Source of the DNA: Bacillota bacterium
GTDB lineage: Bacteria > Bacillota > Clostridia > Clostridiales > Clostridiaceae
Length of the DNA stretch: 25,494 bases
Assembly (NCBI GenBank): GCA_023451395.1
Contig: JAEXZL010000148.1
Span: 1 to 25,494, forward strand
Reading direction: 5' to 3'
Below, in pieces: positions 7,248 to 15,149 of this stretch. How positions within the stretch are numbered: position 1 is the stretch's first letter; every line of letters starts with the position of its first letter. The notes beneath the pieces are model-generated. The model did not search any database. It was not told the origin of the DNA and worked only from the letters and a program-made list of their open reading frames with translations. A program made the position numbers and the translations under genes.

Positions 7248-7637
7248 TCAGCGTCCTCCTAAGGATAACCTATGTGCCTCTTGCCATATAGCTCTTATTT
7301 CCTCTATTAATGGCATAACTTCATCTAAAATTGCTGCATCTTTCTTTAAATTAGCTTCTACAAGGCGCCCTTTTATAAAATCATACACTTGATAAAGCTC
7401 CTGAGTCCAATTTCCTGCAGAGCTATCTAAGGATACCATAAGCTCTGTGAATATATCCTGGCATCTTGTTAAACTATGATGAGCTTTTGAAATATCCTTA
7501 TCTATTATAGCCTGTTTTCCAAGCTTTCCATACTTGCAAGCCCCATCTAGAAGCATGAGCAAAAGCTGCTCTTTAGAGGCATAAGTAACACTATTATTCT
7601 TATATGCATTATAAGCCATTGCGCTGCTATTCATCAT
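7248..7637 (-). CDS. fliS: Flagellin export chaperone FliS
   Basis: FliS binds the C-terminus of flagellin in the cytoplasm, prevents early polymerisation and delivers it for export. In Bacillus it also takes part in the FliW-CsrA-flagellin balance. The product is 129 residues. Family hallmarks are AYNAYKNNSVTYASKEQLLL near the N-terminus, LMLLDGACKYGKLGKQAI, and the later YQVYDFIKGRLVEANLKKD. AGGATGA lies a few bases upstream of the two adjacent ATG codons. Either could be used and they differ by one residue. Confidence 0.95.
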   Translation of the reverse strand: MMNSSAMAYNAYKNNSVTYASKEQLLLMLLDGACKYGKLGKQAIIDKDISKAHHSLTRCQDIFTELMVSLDSSAGNWTQELYQVYDFIKGRLVEANLKKDAAILDEVMPLIEEIRAIWQEAHRLSLGGR

Positions 7638-7645
7638 TTATCATC

Positions 7646-7948
7646 CTATTTCTTAGTATCTATAAAATTACCTTTGTAGCTTAAGGGATCTTCAAATTCT
7701 TCCTTTATCGCATCAATCTCAAGTCTGTGTTTCTTTTCCCCATCTATTGTTATTTTCTGTTTCTTTAAAATAGCAGAAAATCTATACCCCTTATCTCTTT
7801 CTCTGAATCCCTTCTTCTTTTCCTTTAAAAACCTTTCCGAATAGGAGCTTATTTTTAATCCCGTTTTACCATGAACAATACCTTCTCTTGTCATGTTATT
7901 AATCCTTTGCCTAATTTCTGGTTCAATTTTATTTATCTTAAAATCCAT
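7646..7948 (-). CDS. Uncharacterised 100-residue protein between flaG and fliS
   Basis: I do not recognise this protein. It is 100 residues, rich in Lys, Arg, Glu and Ile, without a signal peptide or membrane segment. The segment SERFLKEKKKGFRERDKGYR (about 38-57) is strongly basic and the last 30 residues are mixed acidic (EIDAIKEEFEDPLSYKG). It lies tightly within the late flagellar unit, six bases after flaG and eight before fliS, so it is almost certainly expressed with filament proteins. It could be a small chaperone or an assembly or regulatory factor. That is inference from position only. Confidence 0.75.
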   Translation of the reverse strand: MDFKINKIEPEIRQRINNMTREGIVHGKTGLKISSYSERFLKEKKKGFRERDKGYRFSAILKKQKITIDGEKKHRLEIDAIKEEFEDPLSYKGNFIDTKK

Positions 7949-7954
7949 TTATTC

Positions 7955-8305
7955 CTAAGCCTTTTCATCAACTAAGATTCCTACCATCTCACACATCTTA
8001 GCTACCAAGTCTAATATTTTTTTTGGAGGTATCTCTAAAATTACCTCCTTAGTATTACTATTAATTATTTTTATCATTACTTGGTTGAACTTATCATGAA
8101 CCTTGTATTCAGCATAGGTATTTTCATCCTTTAAAAAGGTATTCAGCTTTTCAATTGCCTTATCCATCTCTTCTTGAGTAAGCTCCTCTTTCTTAACTTC
8201 CTTGATGCCATCCTCTGTCCTTAGAGAGTTCTGCTTTATACTTCCAGTTTCACCCCTTGATATTTGTAAATCTGGTCTTCCTTGACCTACGGCATTCATA
8301 CTCAT
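7955..8305 (-). CDS. flaG: FlaG family protein
   Basis: FlaG proteins are found next to fliD in many bacteria and affect filament length. Their mechanism is not settled. The product is 116 residues. A variable N-terminus is followed by the conserved C-terminal domain: QEEMDKAIEKLNTFLKDENT, YAEYKVHDKFNQVMIKIINS, EVILEIPPKKILDLVAKMCE and a final GILVDEKA. The endings IPP-(K)-(K)-hydrophobic-LD and GILVDEKA are typical of the family. It starts 18 bases after the csrA stop with AGAGAGG upstream. Confidence 0.9.
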   Translation of the reverse strand: MSMNAVGQGRPDLQISRGETGSIKQNSLRTEDGIKEVKKEELTQEEMDKAIEKLNTFLKDENTYAEYKVHDKFNQVMIKIINSNTKEVILEIPPKKILDLVAKMCEMVGILVDEKA

Positions 8306-8323
8306 AAATTCATAACCTCTCTG

Positions 8324-8539
8324 TTATTTTTTAATATTCTTAATTACTTTTATATCATATTTTGCAGCCTTTTTATTTTCCTCCTCTACTTCACTGTAGA
8401 GTTCTTTTCTTAAGATAGTAACCTCTTTAGGAGCACTTATTGATAGTTTTACACTTCCATCTTCGATTTTAGCTACTGTAATTTCTATATTATCTCCAAT
8501 AATTACTGATTCACCCTTTTTCCTGGTTATAACAAGCAT
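8324..8539 (-). CDS. csrA: Carbon storage / flagellin translation regulator CsrA
   Basis: CsrA is a small dimeric RNA-binding protein that represses translation by covering GGA motifs at ribosome binding sites. In Firmicutes it controls flagellin and is inhibited by FliW. The product is 71 residues with the unmistakable start MLVITRKKGESVIIGDNIEI, then VAKIEDGSVKLSISAPKEV and ILRKELYSEVEEENK. The C-terminal tail is slightly extended as in Bacillus homologues. A longer frame starts at a TTG at 8554, but the ATG at 8539 is canonical and has GAGGAG seven bases upstream. That SD lies in the last codons of fliW, so translation is probably coupled. Confidence 0.97.
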   Translation of the reverse strand: MLVITRKKGESVIIGDNIEITVAKIEDGSVKLSISAPKEVTILRKELYSEVEEENKKAAKYDIKVIKNIKK

Positions 8540-8543
8540 CTTA

Positions 8544-8948
8544 TCACTCCTCAATTAAAGGATGCTTAATTTTGTAGGTATCATTATCTAAGATTACCTG
8601 CATTGAAGCACCGCTCTTTATATTTATTATAACAGGAGCTCTTAAATTAAGGGTAACTCTTTTAATATCGCTGTTTAAAGTAACAACGGATAAGACCATT
8701 ACTTCTTCCCAGGATTCTATAGCTAGTCTATCTGTAATTTCATCTTTCAAAGTAAAATGATAGTCATTTTTAAAGATAAAGGGTGATACCACCACTAATC
8801 CTAAATCCTCTTCCATGGACTTCAAAAGGAAAAAATCATCATTTTCTTCCAAGGGACTTAGGCTAAATTCTTTAAGACCTTCAAAACCAGGCATTGGCTT
8901 AACAAAGGTTAATCTCATCTCTTTATACTTGTTTATTCTTTCTTCCAT
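8544..8948 (-). CDS. fliW: Flagellar assembly factor FliW
   Basis: FliW binds flagellin in the cytoplasm. When flagellin is exported, free FliW binds and inactivates CsrA, which allows flagellin synthesis. The product is 134 residues. Typical features are GFEGLKEFSLSPLEENDDFF, LGLVVVSPFIFKNDYHFTL and the C-terminal VTLNLRAPVIINIKSGASM region. It precedes csrA by four bases, the arrangement seen in Bacillus and Clostridium. The gene follows flgL after 41 bases that contain an AGGAGG ribosome binding site and no evident promoter. Confidence 0.95.
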   Translation of the reverse strand: MEERINKYKEMRLTFVKPMPGFEGLKEFSLSPLEENDDFFLLKSMEEDLGLVVVSPFIFKNDYHFTLKDEITDRLAIESWEEVMVLSVVTLNSDIKRVTLNLRAPVIINIKSGASMQVILDNDTYKIKHPLIEE

Positions 8949-8989
8949 AATTTAGCCTCCTATTTTTAAAACATTTCCCTTTGCATTCT

Positions 8990-9955
8990 TTATAGATAAT
9001 CCATAAGTGATGGCTGGATAATCTTTGCACTAGTTTGAAGGGCTGCCATATATACAGTTTGTGCCATGCTATACTCCATAACCTTCTCTGCAATATCTAT
9101 ATCTTCTGTTTCAGATAGAAGTTCCTTCAGATTAAGGTTTTCATCTTCGTTTTTCTCCTTTGCAGCATCCATTCTATTCTGCTTAGCACCTACCTCTGAT
9201 CTTATTATTAAAAGATTATCTATAGCTGTGGTAACATCTTCTAAATCGCTGCTAATTAGTTTTTCAGTGTCCTCCGGATTTTCTGAATCTAGATGACTTG
9301 TAATATTCTTAAATATGTCTTGAAGCTTAATCCTATTACCCTCTCTATCTTTAAATTCTAATAACTCCGTGGCAGTTACGTTGTAATCCATAGTGACTCC
9401 TTGAGATATCTCAACAGAGAGCTTTTTACCAAGCATATTAAGTTCTAAATCGGAACTTAGCCTATTACCCTCTCGATCTGTAAAAAAGAGCTCTGTATTT
9501 CCATTGACTTTTTCAGATCCTAAAGGTTTAGTTGTTCCTCTTGAACCTGCAAAAACATATTTACCATCAAAATTAGTGTTTAATATTTGTGCAAGTTCTC
9601 CAACTTTTTCATTTATCTCATCCTTGATAGCTGCTCTTTCACTTGAACCATAAGCAGCATTTCCAGAGGATATTATAAGCTCTCTCACTCTTTGAAGTAC
9701 ATTGCCACCTTGATTTAATGCTGTATCTGTTGTGTCTAGCCAATTTATCGTGTCTGTAATATTTGTATTGTACTGGGCATTAGCCTTTATTTCTGTTTTA
9801 AGCATCATAGCTCTAGCTACCTTAAAAGGATTATCTGAAGGTCTTCTTATTTCTTTACCAGAGCTAAGCTGACCTTGAATTTTACTTATACCAGTTAAAT
9901 TTGTACGCATATCTCTCAGAAAATTATCTGATAACATTTTATTAGTAATTCTCAT
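8990..9955 (-). CDS. flgL: Flagellar hook-filament junction protein FlgL (HAP3)
   Basis: FlgL forms, with FlgK, the junction between hook and filament. The product is 321 residues with flagellin-like ends. The N-terminal signature reads MRITNKMLSDNFLRDMRTNL then QLSSGKEIRRPSDNPFKVAR. The segment NTNITDTINWLDTTDTALNQ and LNTNFDGKYVFAGSRGTTKP are typical of FlgL. The C-terminal region EDIDIAEKVMEYSMAQTVYM ends QTSAKIIQPSLMDYL. It lies 17 bases after flgK. Confidence 0.95.
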   Translation of the reverse strand: MRITNKMLSDNFLRDMRTNLTGISKIQGQLSSGKEIRRPSDNPFKVARAMMLKTEIKANAQYNTNITDTINWLDTTDTALNQGGNVLQRVRELIISSGNAAYGSSERAAIKDEINEKVGELAQILNTNFDGKYVFAGSRGTTKPLGSEKVNGNTELFFTDREGNRLSSDLELNMLGKKLSVEISQGVTMDYNVTATELLEFKDREGNRIKLQDIFKNITSHLDSENPEDTEKLISSDLEDVTTAIDNLLIIRSEVGAKQNRMDAAKEKNEDENLNLKELLSETEDIDIAEKVMEYSMAQTVYMAALQTSAKIIQPSLMDYL

Positions 9956-9972
9956 TTTATCACCTCATTTTT

Positions 9973-11799
9973 CTATCTTATAAGAGAATTTATTATTACA
10001 TCTAAAAGCTCATCAACAGTAGCAATGACCTTAGCATTAGCTTGATAGGCATGTTGATACTGTACCAAGTTGGCCATTTCTTCATCTAATGAAACCCCTG
10101 AAATGCTGTTTTTCATTTCCGTCAGGCTATCAAGCAGCACAACCTGGTTAGAAACTATTCTTTGCGCCTCTTGAGCTTGTATACCTAACCTATCCACTGT
10201 ATCCTTAAAATAACTATCTAACTTCATACCATTAATATTACTTTCTATCTCCATACCATTATTCTTAAGGGTTGTGCCACCTTTAGTAGTATCAAAAAGA
10301 TCCCCTCTAGTCTTAATGCTCTCCCCAATATCCTGAACTCTAATTAATATATTTCTTATAGATGCTATTGCTAATGCTCTAGAACCATCTGTTTCTCCAT
10401 CTTTTATATTTTCATCAGGATATGCATATTCATTATCATGAGTTCTTGTTTTTATTTTCATCACATCATATAATAGTTCTTTATTAAAACTGATGTTTTC
10501 TGCAGTAATGTTACTCTCATCTGCCAATACTTTATCTAAGTTAATGAGCTCATTACCGTTTCCATAAATTGCAGTATCAGAATTTAAGAAAAAAGGTAAA
10601 TAATCCTTTGTGGTAGCTGATACCGCCTCGCTTAATCCACTATGAACAGCATTTACTGAAAAGGCCAGAGACTTAGCAAGCTTATCCAGCTGAGATCTAT
10701 AATTTCTTATATCTGTCTGGATAGTCATATTTCCTTTTAGTTCTCCAGAGCTTGGCTTAAAGGATTTAAGCTCCATTATATTAATTGTGCTTCCCTTTTT
10801 TATTTCTGACCCATCAGCTCTTATAGCAACACCGCTATTGCTTGCCCAAAGCACTCTTCCCTCCTGAAGCTCTGCCAGAGTAGCATCATTAACTCCTGTC
10901 ACCCTTATGCTCTCTTTATTAGATTCTGAAAGCATATCACCAAGCTTATAATAGTTAATAATATAAGTACTGCCAGAAAGATCTTCGGTGTCCTTCACTA
11001 TTGAGCTTATATATGAAAATCTTGAAGTGTCACCTCCAACCTCAGAAGATACTAAGGTTGCTGCTCCCATACCTTTATCATCTAAAGGTCTGAGATTTAT
11101 CCCATCAAAGCCTGCCTTTTCAATGTTAATGTTAAACTTCCCACTTAATTCATCAAGAAGCAAATCTCTGCTGTCCATAAGGTCATTTGGATTACTTCCA
11201 CTGCTTTTTACAGCCATTATTTCTTTATTCAGGCTTTCTATCTGATTAATAATACTATTAACATCGGATACGTTATTTCTAATTAAGTCTTGAGCATTCT
11301 TTTCAAGCTTATTTAGCTGATTGGCAGCATGATTCAAGGCATCTGCTAAGGCTGCGGACTGCTGTGCCACAATAGTTCTGGCATTAGAGCTTTGAGGCTG
11401 CTTTGAAAGTTCCTGAAAGCTATCGAAAAACTTGCTCATAAGACTTGATATCCCGGTATCTGATGGCTCATTTATTATAGCTTCAATCTGACCTAGGAAG
11501 TTACTTTTTGTACCATACATATTTAAGGTGCTACTCTCATTTCTTATCTGATAATCCACAAAATTATCTCTTATTCTTTCTATAGCTGCAATTTGAGCTC
11601 CAGTTCCTAATTGCCCTGCCTCAGAAGGAGTATTAATCCCCGGCATGCCGTGGGGTCTGGTAGTTTCTATAATAGCCCTCTGCCTGCTATAACCTGCTGT
11701 ATTTGCATTAGAAATATTATGAGAAGTAACATCTAGAGACTTCTGCTGAACATTTATACCTCTTTTAGCAATATTAAAGGTTGAAAATAATCCTGTCAT
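9973..11799 (-). CDS. flgK: Flagellar hook-associated protein FlgK (HAP1)
   Basis: FlgK is the hook-proximal junction protein. The product is 608 residues, within the usual range. The N-terminal motif ITSHNISNANTAGYSRQRAI-type reads SLDVTSHNISNANTAGYSRQ here, followed by TTRPHGMPG. A segment IINEPSDTGISSLMSKFFDS, typical of FlgK, lies near residues 112-131. A large variable central domain follows. The C-terminus has GVSLDEEMANLVQYQHAYQA, then NAKVIATVDELLDVIINSL, the standard ending. It lies between flgN, its export chaperone, and flgL. Confidence 0.96.
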   Translation of the reverse strand: MTGLFSTFNIAKRGINVQQKSLDVTSHNISNANTAGYSRQRAIIETTRPHGMPGINTPSEAGQLGTGAQIAAIERIRDNFVDYQIRNESSTLNMYGTKSNFLGQIEAIINEPSDTGISSLMSKFFDSFQELSKQPQSSNARTIVAQQSAALADALNHAANQLNKLEKNAQDLIRNNVSDVNSIINQIESLNKEIMAVKSSGSNPNDLMDSRDLLLDELSGKFNINIEKAGFDGINLRPLDDKGMGAATLVSSEVGGDTSRFSYISSIVKDTEDLSGSTYIINYYKLGDMLSESNKESIRVTGVNDATLAELQEGRVLWASNSGVAIRADGSEIKKGSTINIMELKSFKPSSGELKGNMTIQTDIRNYRSQLDKLAKSLAFSVNAVHSGLSEAVSATTKDYLPFFLNSDTAIYGNGNELINLDKVLADESNITAENISFNKELLYDVMKIKTRTHDNEYAYPDENIKDGETDGSRALAIASIRNILIRVQDIGESIKTRGDLFDTTKGGTTLKNNGMEIESNINGMKLDSYFKDTVDRLGIQAQEAQRIVSNQVVLLDSLTEMKNSISGVSLDEEMANLVQYQHAYQANAKVIATVDELLDVIINSLIR

Positions 11800-11810
11800 C
11801 TCTCCACATC

Positions 11811-12212
11811 CTATCTTTTAAAGTTTCCTCTTGCATCATAAGTGGCAGTATTTCTATTAGGGTTTATAAAAGCAAGGAGCTTATTTGTAAAATTTAAATT
11901 TTGCTTTATTAAAAGATCATTACTTTCCTTCTGAAGCTTTAGCTCCTGCAAAAGTCTCCTTACACTCCTAAAGAGCTCCTCTTCTTCACTCCCCGCCTCA
12001 ATAATACTTTTCATACTCTTATTGCCTAAAAAGCTTCTTCTTTCTATTTCAAGCTCTGCTACACTTTTATTGATTTTTCTTATTTCTTCTGCTGCTGTTT
12101 CTAAAGAAAAAATTTCTTTACTAATAATAAGTCTATATTGCTCCTCTAAAAGCTCCAAGAGCCTTCTCAGTGCATCAATTTCCCTGGTCATTATATCTTT
12201 TAATCCACTCAT
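11811..12212 (-). CDS. flgN: FlgN family export chaperone
   Basis: FlgN binds the C-termini of FlgK and FlgL and carries them to the export apparatus. The product is 133 residues and nearly all helical, with heptad-like stretches (REIDALRRLLELLEEQYRLI and IRKINKSVAELEIERRSFL). The tail NPNRNTATYDARGNFKR resembles the conserved end of Firmicute FlgN proteins. Its position between flgM and flgK is the standard one. Starts four bases after flgM. Confidence 0.85.
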   Translation of the reverse strand: MSGLKDIMTREIDALRRLLELLEEQYRLIISKEIFSLETAAEEIRKINKSVAELEIERRSFLGNKSMKSIIEAGSEEEELFRSVRRLLQELKLQKESNDLLIKQNLNFTNKLLAFINPNRNTATYDARGNFKR

Positions 12213-12216
12213 TGTA

Positions 12217-12492
12217 TTATATTCCTCTTTCCTTAATGCTATCTAAAAGACTCTGAGCTGTAAGCCTTGCATCAACGTTATAGGTACCCATCTCTATTTT
12301 CTCTTTTATCTCTTGAATTTTTTTATCATCCTTTATAGAAGGAGTATCAAAGTCAAAATTTCTTAAACTTTTAGCAAGATCAGATATTTCTATACTATCT
12401 CCCTTTGCTTCCCTTATAGGATTTTCACTCTTACTTTTATTATTAACATAAAGGTTTATAACATTGTTAGAACCTATACCTCTTATATTCAT
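12217..12492 (-). CDS. flgM: Anti-sigma-28 factor FlgM
   Basis: FlgM holds sigma-28 (sigma-D) inactive until the hook-basal body is complete and it is exported. The product is 91 residues. The C-terminal sigma-binding half is recognisable: IEISDLAKSLRNF, KIQEIKEKIEMGTYNVDAR and LTAQSLLDSIKERG. The N-terminus (MNIRGIGSNNVINLY) resembles other clostridial FlgM. It is first in the late unit, directly after a consensus sigma-28 promoter, so sigma-28 would drive expression of its own inhibitor. The ribosome binding site is GGAGGT, five bases before the ATG. Confidence 0.93.
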   Translation of the reverse strand: MNIRGIGSNNVINLYVNNKSKSENPIREAKGDSIEISDLAKSLRNFDFDTPSIKDDKKIQEIKEKIEMGTYNVDARLTAQSLLDSIKERGI

Positions 12493-12524
12493 CTAATACC
12501 TCCAAAGTAATTCTTCTTATTTTA

Positions 12525-12551
12525 TTATCGGCAAGAAACTCTCTAAGTTTA
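12525..12551 (-). promoter_or_regulatory. Consensus sigma-28 (sigma-D) promoter of the flgM operon
   Basis: On the minus strand TAAA (12551-12548) is followed after exactly 15 bases by GCCGATAA (12532-12525), a full match to the TAAA-N15-GCCGATAA consensus of flagellar sigma factors. The start of transcription would be near 12518, about 25 bases upstream of the flgM ATG. It is placed between the terminator after fliY and the flgM gene, as expected for the late-class promoter. Confidence 0.93.
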
Positions 12552-12591
12552 TATTTATCAACACAGTATTTTCCTTACATTTAATTCTTTT

Positions 12592-12623
12592 CAAAAAAAT
12601 AAGGAAAGCTGTTAGCCTTCCTT
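12592..12623 (-). terminator. Intrinsic terminator after fliY
   Basis: On the minus strand AAGGAAGGCT-aac-AGCTTTCCTT forms a stem of about ten pairs including one G-T pair, followed by seven T residues after one A. The stem begins inside the fliY stop codon, so no spacer exists between gene end and terminator. It closes the chemotaxis-switch operon. Confidence 0.9.
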
Positions 12624-13734
12624 ACTCCTTTAAGCTCTTTACCCTTTCAGCATTACTTACGATACTTGTTATCCTAACTCCAAAGCTTTCATCTACAACT
12701 ACTACCTCTCCGTAGGCGACCTTTTTACCATTTACTAGTATCTCCACTGGTTCTTCTGCAAGCTTATCAAGCTCTACTAGTGATCCAACACCTAAGCTTA
12801 GCACCTCTTTAATTGTCTTTTTTGTTCTTCCAAGAACCACAGAAATCTCCAAGGGCACATCCAAGATAAGATCAATGTTCCTATTACTTTGATACACCGC
12901 CTCTTCCTTTAAAGGAGTAAATTCTGCCCTCTGTACCTCAACAACCTCATTTAATTTTTCAATATCCTTTTCTTGAATCTTCCTTACCTCCTGGCTACTC
13001 TCCCTTTTATTATCATCCTTTGTGTTTATATTATAATCAATTTCAATATCCTCTTCTGTACCCATCATTATTGATATCATATTCTTAGCTGTTTTTATTG
13101 GAATTAACTGCATAATTTCGCTATCTACAAGACTTCCAATAGTCATTCGAAAACTAACCTTAATTATAGGCTCATCATCAGTAATGTCAAAACAAATAGG
13201 CTCTGTGTTCTCATTCCAAATTCTAGAAGTTGGTGGAGATATATTAATGCCCTTTGAAAGCATCGTTGCCATTGAGGTAGCTGCGGAGCCAATCATCTGA
13301 TTCATTGCTTCCTGCACAGCACTAATTTCTATTTCTGAGAGCTCTGCTTCCTTTACTGTGCCATCCCCACCCATCATGAGATTTGCAATTACGGATGCGT
13401 CTATAGTCTTCATAACCAATACATTTCTTCCAACAATACCAGAGGTATATTCTACCTCTAAAACAATGTTAGGAACCTTAAATTCTTTCCTAAGGTTACC
13501 AATAGTCGTTATATCCACCACTGGTGTTGTTATGGTTACCTGCTGATTTATTATTTGGGAAAGGGCTGTGGATGCTGAACCCATGGATATATTCCCAATC
13601 TCTCCAAGGATATCCTTCTCCATATCACTTATAATCTCATCTTCTTGAACTTCTTCCTGAAAAACTTCCACCTCATCTGGGGATCCCTTTAAGAGAGCAT
13701 CGATTTCCTCTTGGGACAAAAACTCGTTACTCAT
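12622..13734 (-). CDS. fliY: Flagellar switch phosphatase FliY
   Basis: FliY is a C-ring switch protein that joins a CheC-like CheY-P phosphatase to a FliN domain. The product is 370 residues. The N-terminal motif LSQEEIDALLKG (about 5-16) matches the CheY-P binding peptide of FliM. Two CheC-type active-site helices are intact: DILGEIGNISMGSASTAL (about 41-58) and AVQEAMNQMIGSAATSM. A charged linker leads to the FliN domain (about 285-370; NIDLILDVPLEISVVLGR and LGVGSLVELDKLAEEPVEIL). An upstream ATG (13746) would add MWKK. MSNEFLSQEE at 13734 aligns better with the family. The gene overlaps fliM by 8 bases. Confidence 0.95.
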   Translation of the reverse strand: MSNEFLSQEEIDALLKGSPDEVEVFQEEVQEDEIISDMEKDILGEIGNISMGSASTALSQIINQQVTITTPVVDITTIGNLRKEFKVPNIVLEVEYTSGIVGRNVLVMKTIDASVIANLMMGGDGTVKEAELSEIEISAVQEAMNQMIGSAATSMATMLSKGINISPPTSRIWNENTEPICFDITDDEPIIKVSFRMTIGSLVDSEIMQLIPIKTAKNMISIMMGTEEDIEIDYNINTKDDNKRESSQEVRKIQEKDIEKLNEVVEVQRAEFTPLKEEAVYQSNRNIDLILDVPLEISVVLGRTKKTIKEVLSLGVGSLVELDKLAEEPVEILVNGKKVAYGEVVVVDESFGVRITSIVSNAERVKSLKE

Positions 13735-14722
13735 TTTCTTCCACATCCTTATCTATAATATCTAAGACAGTTACTCCAAAATTTTTACCAATCAAACCTG
13801 GCTTTCCATAATAACTATTTTCATCCTCAATTTTCAAGGTGATAGGACTTGTACATTTATTATCTAAAGTAATAACATCCTTCATTTTTAGCTTTAAGAA
13901 ATCATCTACTGTAATATTTGCCTTTCCTAGAACCGCACTTACCTTAACCTCTACTTGATTTAGTCTGTTTCTTATAAGTTCAGAAGATACTTTAATGCTT
14001 TCTTCATTATCATTTTTAAACCAATACTGAAGAAGAAGCTTATCTAAATATTTTTCTATGCTTAAATATGGTATGCATAAATTAATAAAAGAACTATTCT
14101 TACCCATGTCCACGGAAAAGGTTATTAATGCAACAGGCTCATTAGGTGCTAATGTTTGATTTAAGGCAGGATTTGTCTCCATACTTTCTATCTCTATGGA
14201 AACCTCCATTATATCTTCCCATGCTAGCTTAAGATTATTTAATAGCCCAGAGTTTATATTTTTTAGAATATTTTTATCAATATCTGTAAAGTCACGAAGC
14301 TTAAACCTTCTTTCCCCATTACCGCCCATAAGCACATCTATCACTTGATTTACGAACTGAGGGTTGGTTTCAAAGAGTATATTACCTACAAAAGGCAGCA
14401 TTTTAAAAGAGGTCATAATCGTCGGGTTCTGAACTGAATGTATAAACTCCTCATAAGTTATCTGTTGAACAGAAACAAGATTAACCTTAACATTAGTCCT
14501 CACCTGAGCGGTAAGATAATTAGAAATAATCCTAGCAAAGTTGTCATGGACTAGTTCCATTGTTCTTATGTGATCCTTAGAGAACTTTTGAGGGCTCTTA
14601 AAATCATACAGTTTTACCTTCTGCTTTTCATCCTCTTTAATGATATCCTCTTCAGCGATATCTCCAGATGAAAGTGCTGAAAGCAAGGCATCTATTTCGT
14701 TTTGAGATAATACTTCCGCCAT
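13727..14722 (-). CDS. fliM: Flagellar motor switch protein FliM
   Basis: FliM binds CheY-P and switches rotation direction. The product is 331 residues. The N-terminal peptide LSQNEIDALLSAL (about 5-17) is the CheY-P docking site. The middle domain includes VELVHDNFARI-type sequence (here MELVHDNFARIISNYLTAQV), FIHSVQNPTIMTSFKMLPF and VIDVLMGGNGERRFKLRDFT, all hallmarks of FliM. The C-terminal FliN-like domain has VEVKVSAVLGKANITVDDFL and LKMKDVITLDNKCTSPITL. GAGGGG precedes the ATG. It lies between a cheW and fliY. Confidence 0.96.
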   Translation of the reverse strand: MAEVLSQNEIDALLSALSSGDIAEEDIIKEDEKQKVKLYDFKSPQKFSKDHIRTMELVHDNFARIISNYLTAQVRTNVKVNLVSVQQITYEEFIHSVQNPTIMTSFKMLPFVGNILFETNPQFVNQVIDVLMGGNGERRFKLRDFTDIDKNILKNINSGLLNNLKLAWEDIMEVSIEIESMETNPALNQTLAPNEPVALITFSVDMGKNSSFINLCIPYLSIEKYLDKLLLQYWFKNDNEESIKVSSELIRNRLNQVEVKVSAVLGKANITVDDFLKLKMKDVITLDNKCTSPITLKIEDENSYYGKPGLIGKNFGVTVLDIIDKDVEENE

Positions 14723-14742
14723 GTTTTCCCCTCATTTCTGAA

Positions 14743-15138
14743 CTAATTTAGTAATATCTTTTCAATTTCAATAAAGGTAACTATTCTATCGTTAAAATTT
14801 ATTATTCCTTTAATATAGGATATTTTCTTATTGTCACCTTCAATTTTCTCTTCTTCTATGTCTATCACTTCATCCACTTGATCTACTGTAAGACCTAAAA
14901 GCTCATCATTAATGTTTACTATAATAATGTTACTGTCTTTTTCTCTGCTTCTTTCCATATTCAAAAGCTTATGCATGTCTAATATAGACAAAATACTCCC
15001 TCTTAAATTACATAATCCTTTAATATAATCTGGAGCCTTTGGAACAGGAGTTATATTTAACACCTCATTGATTCCAGAAACCTTTGAAGCATCTATAGCA
15101 AACTGTTCTTCATTGATTCTAAAAACTACTGCCTGCAT
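14743..15138 (-). CDS. cheW: Chemotaxis coupling protein CheW (second copy)
   Basis: CheW links receptors to CheA. The product is 131 residues, a single CheW domain. Landmarks are VVFRINEEQFAIDASKVSGI, the motif VPKAPDYIKGLCNLRGSILS, then LDMHKLLNME and LLGLTVDQVDEVIDIEEEKI, and YIKGIINFNDRIVTFIEIEK near the C-terminus. It follows cheY by 11 bases with AGGGGG upstream, and precedes fliM. It differs clearly from the other CheW of this operon at 20517-20972. Confidence 0.94.
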   Translation of the reverse strand: MQAVVFRINEEQFAIDASKVSGINEVLNITPVPKAPDYIKGLCNLRGSILSILDMHKLLNMERSREKDSNIIIVNINDELLGLTVDQVDEVIDIEEEKIEGDNKKISYIKGIINFNDRIVTFIEIEKILLN

Positions 15139-15149
15139 AACACTGCCCC

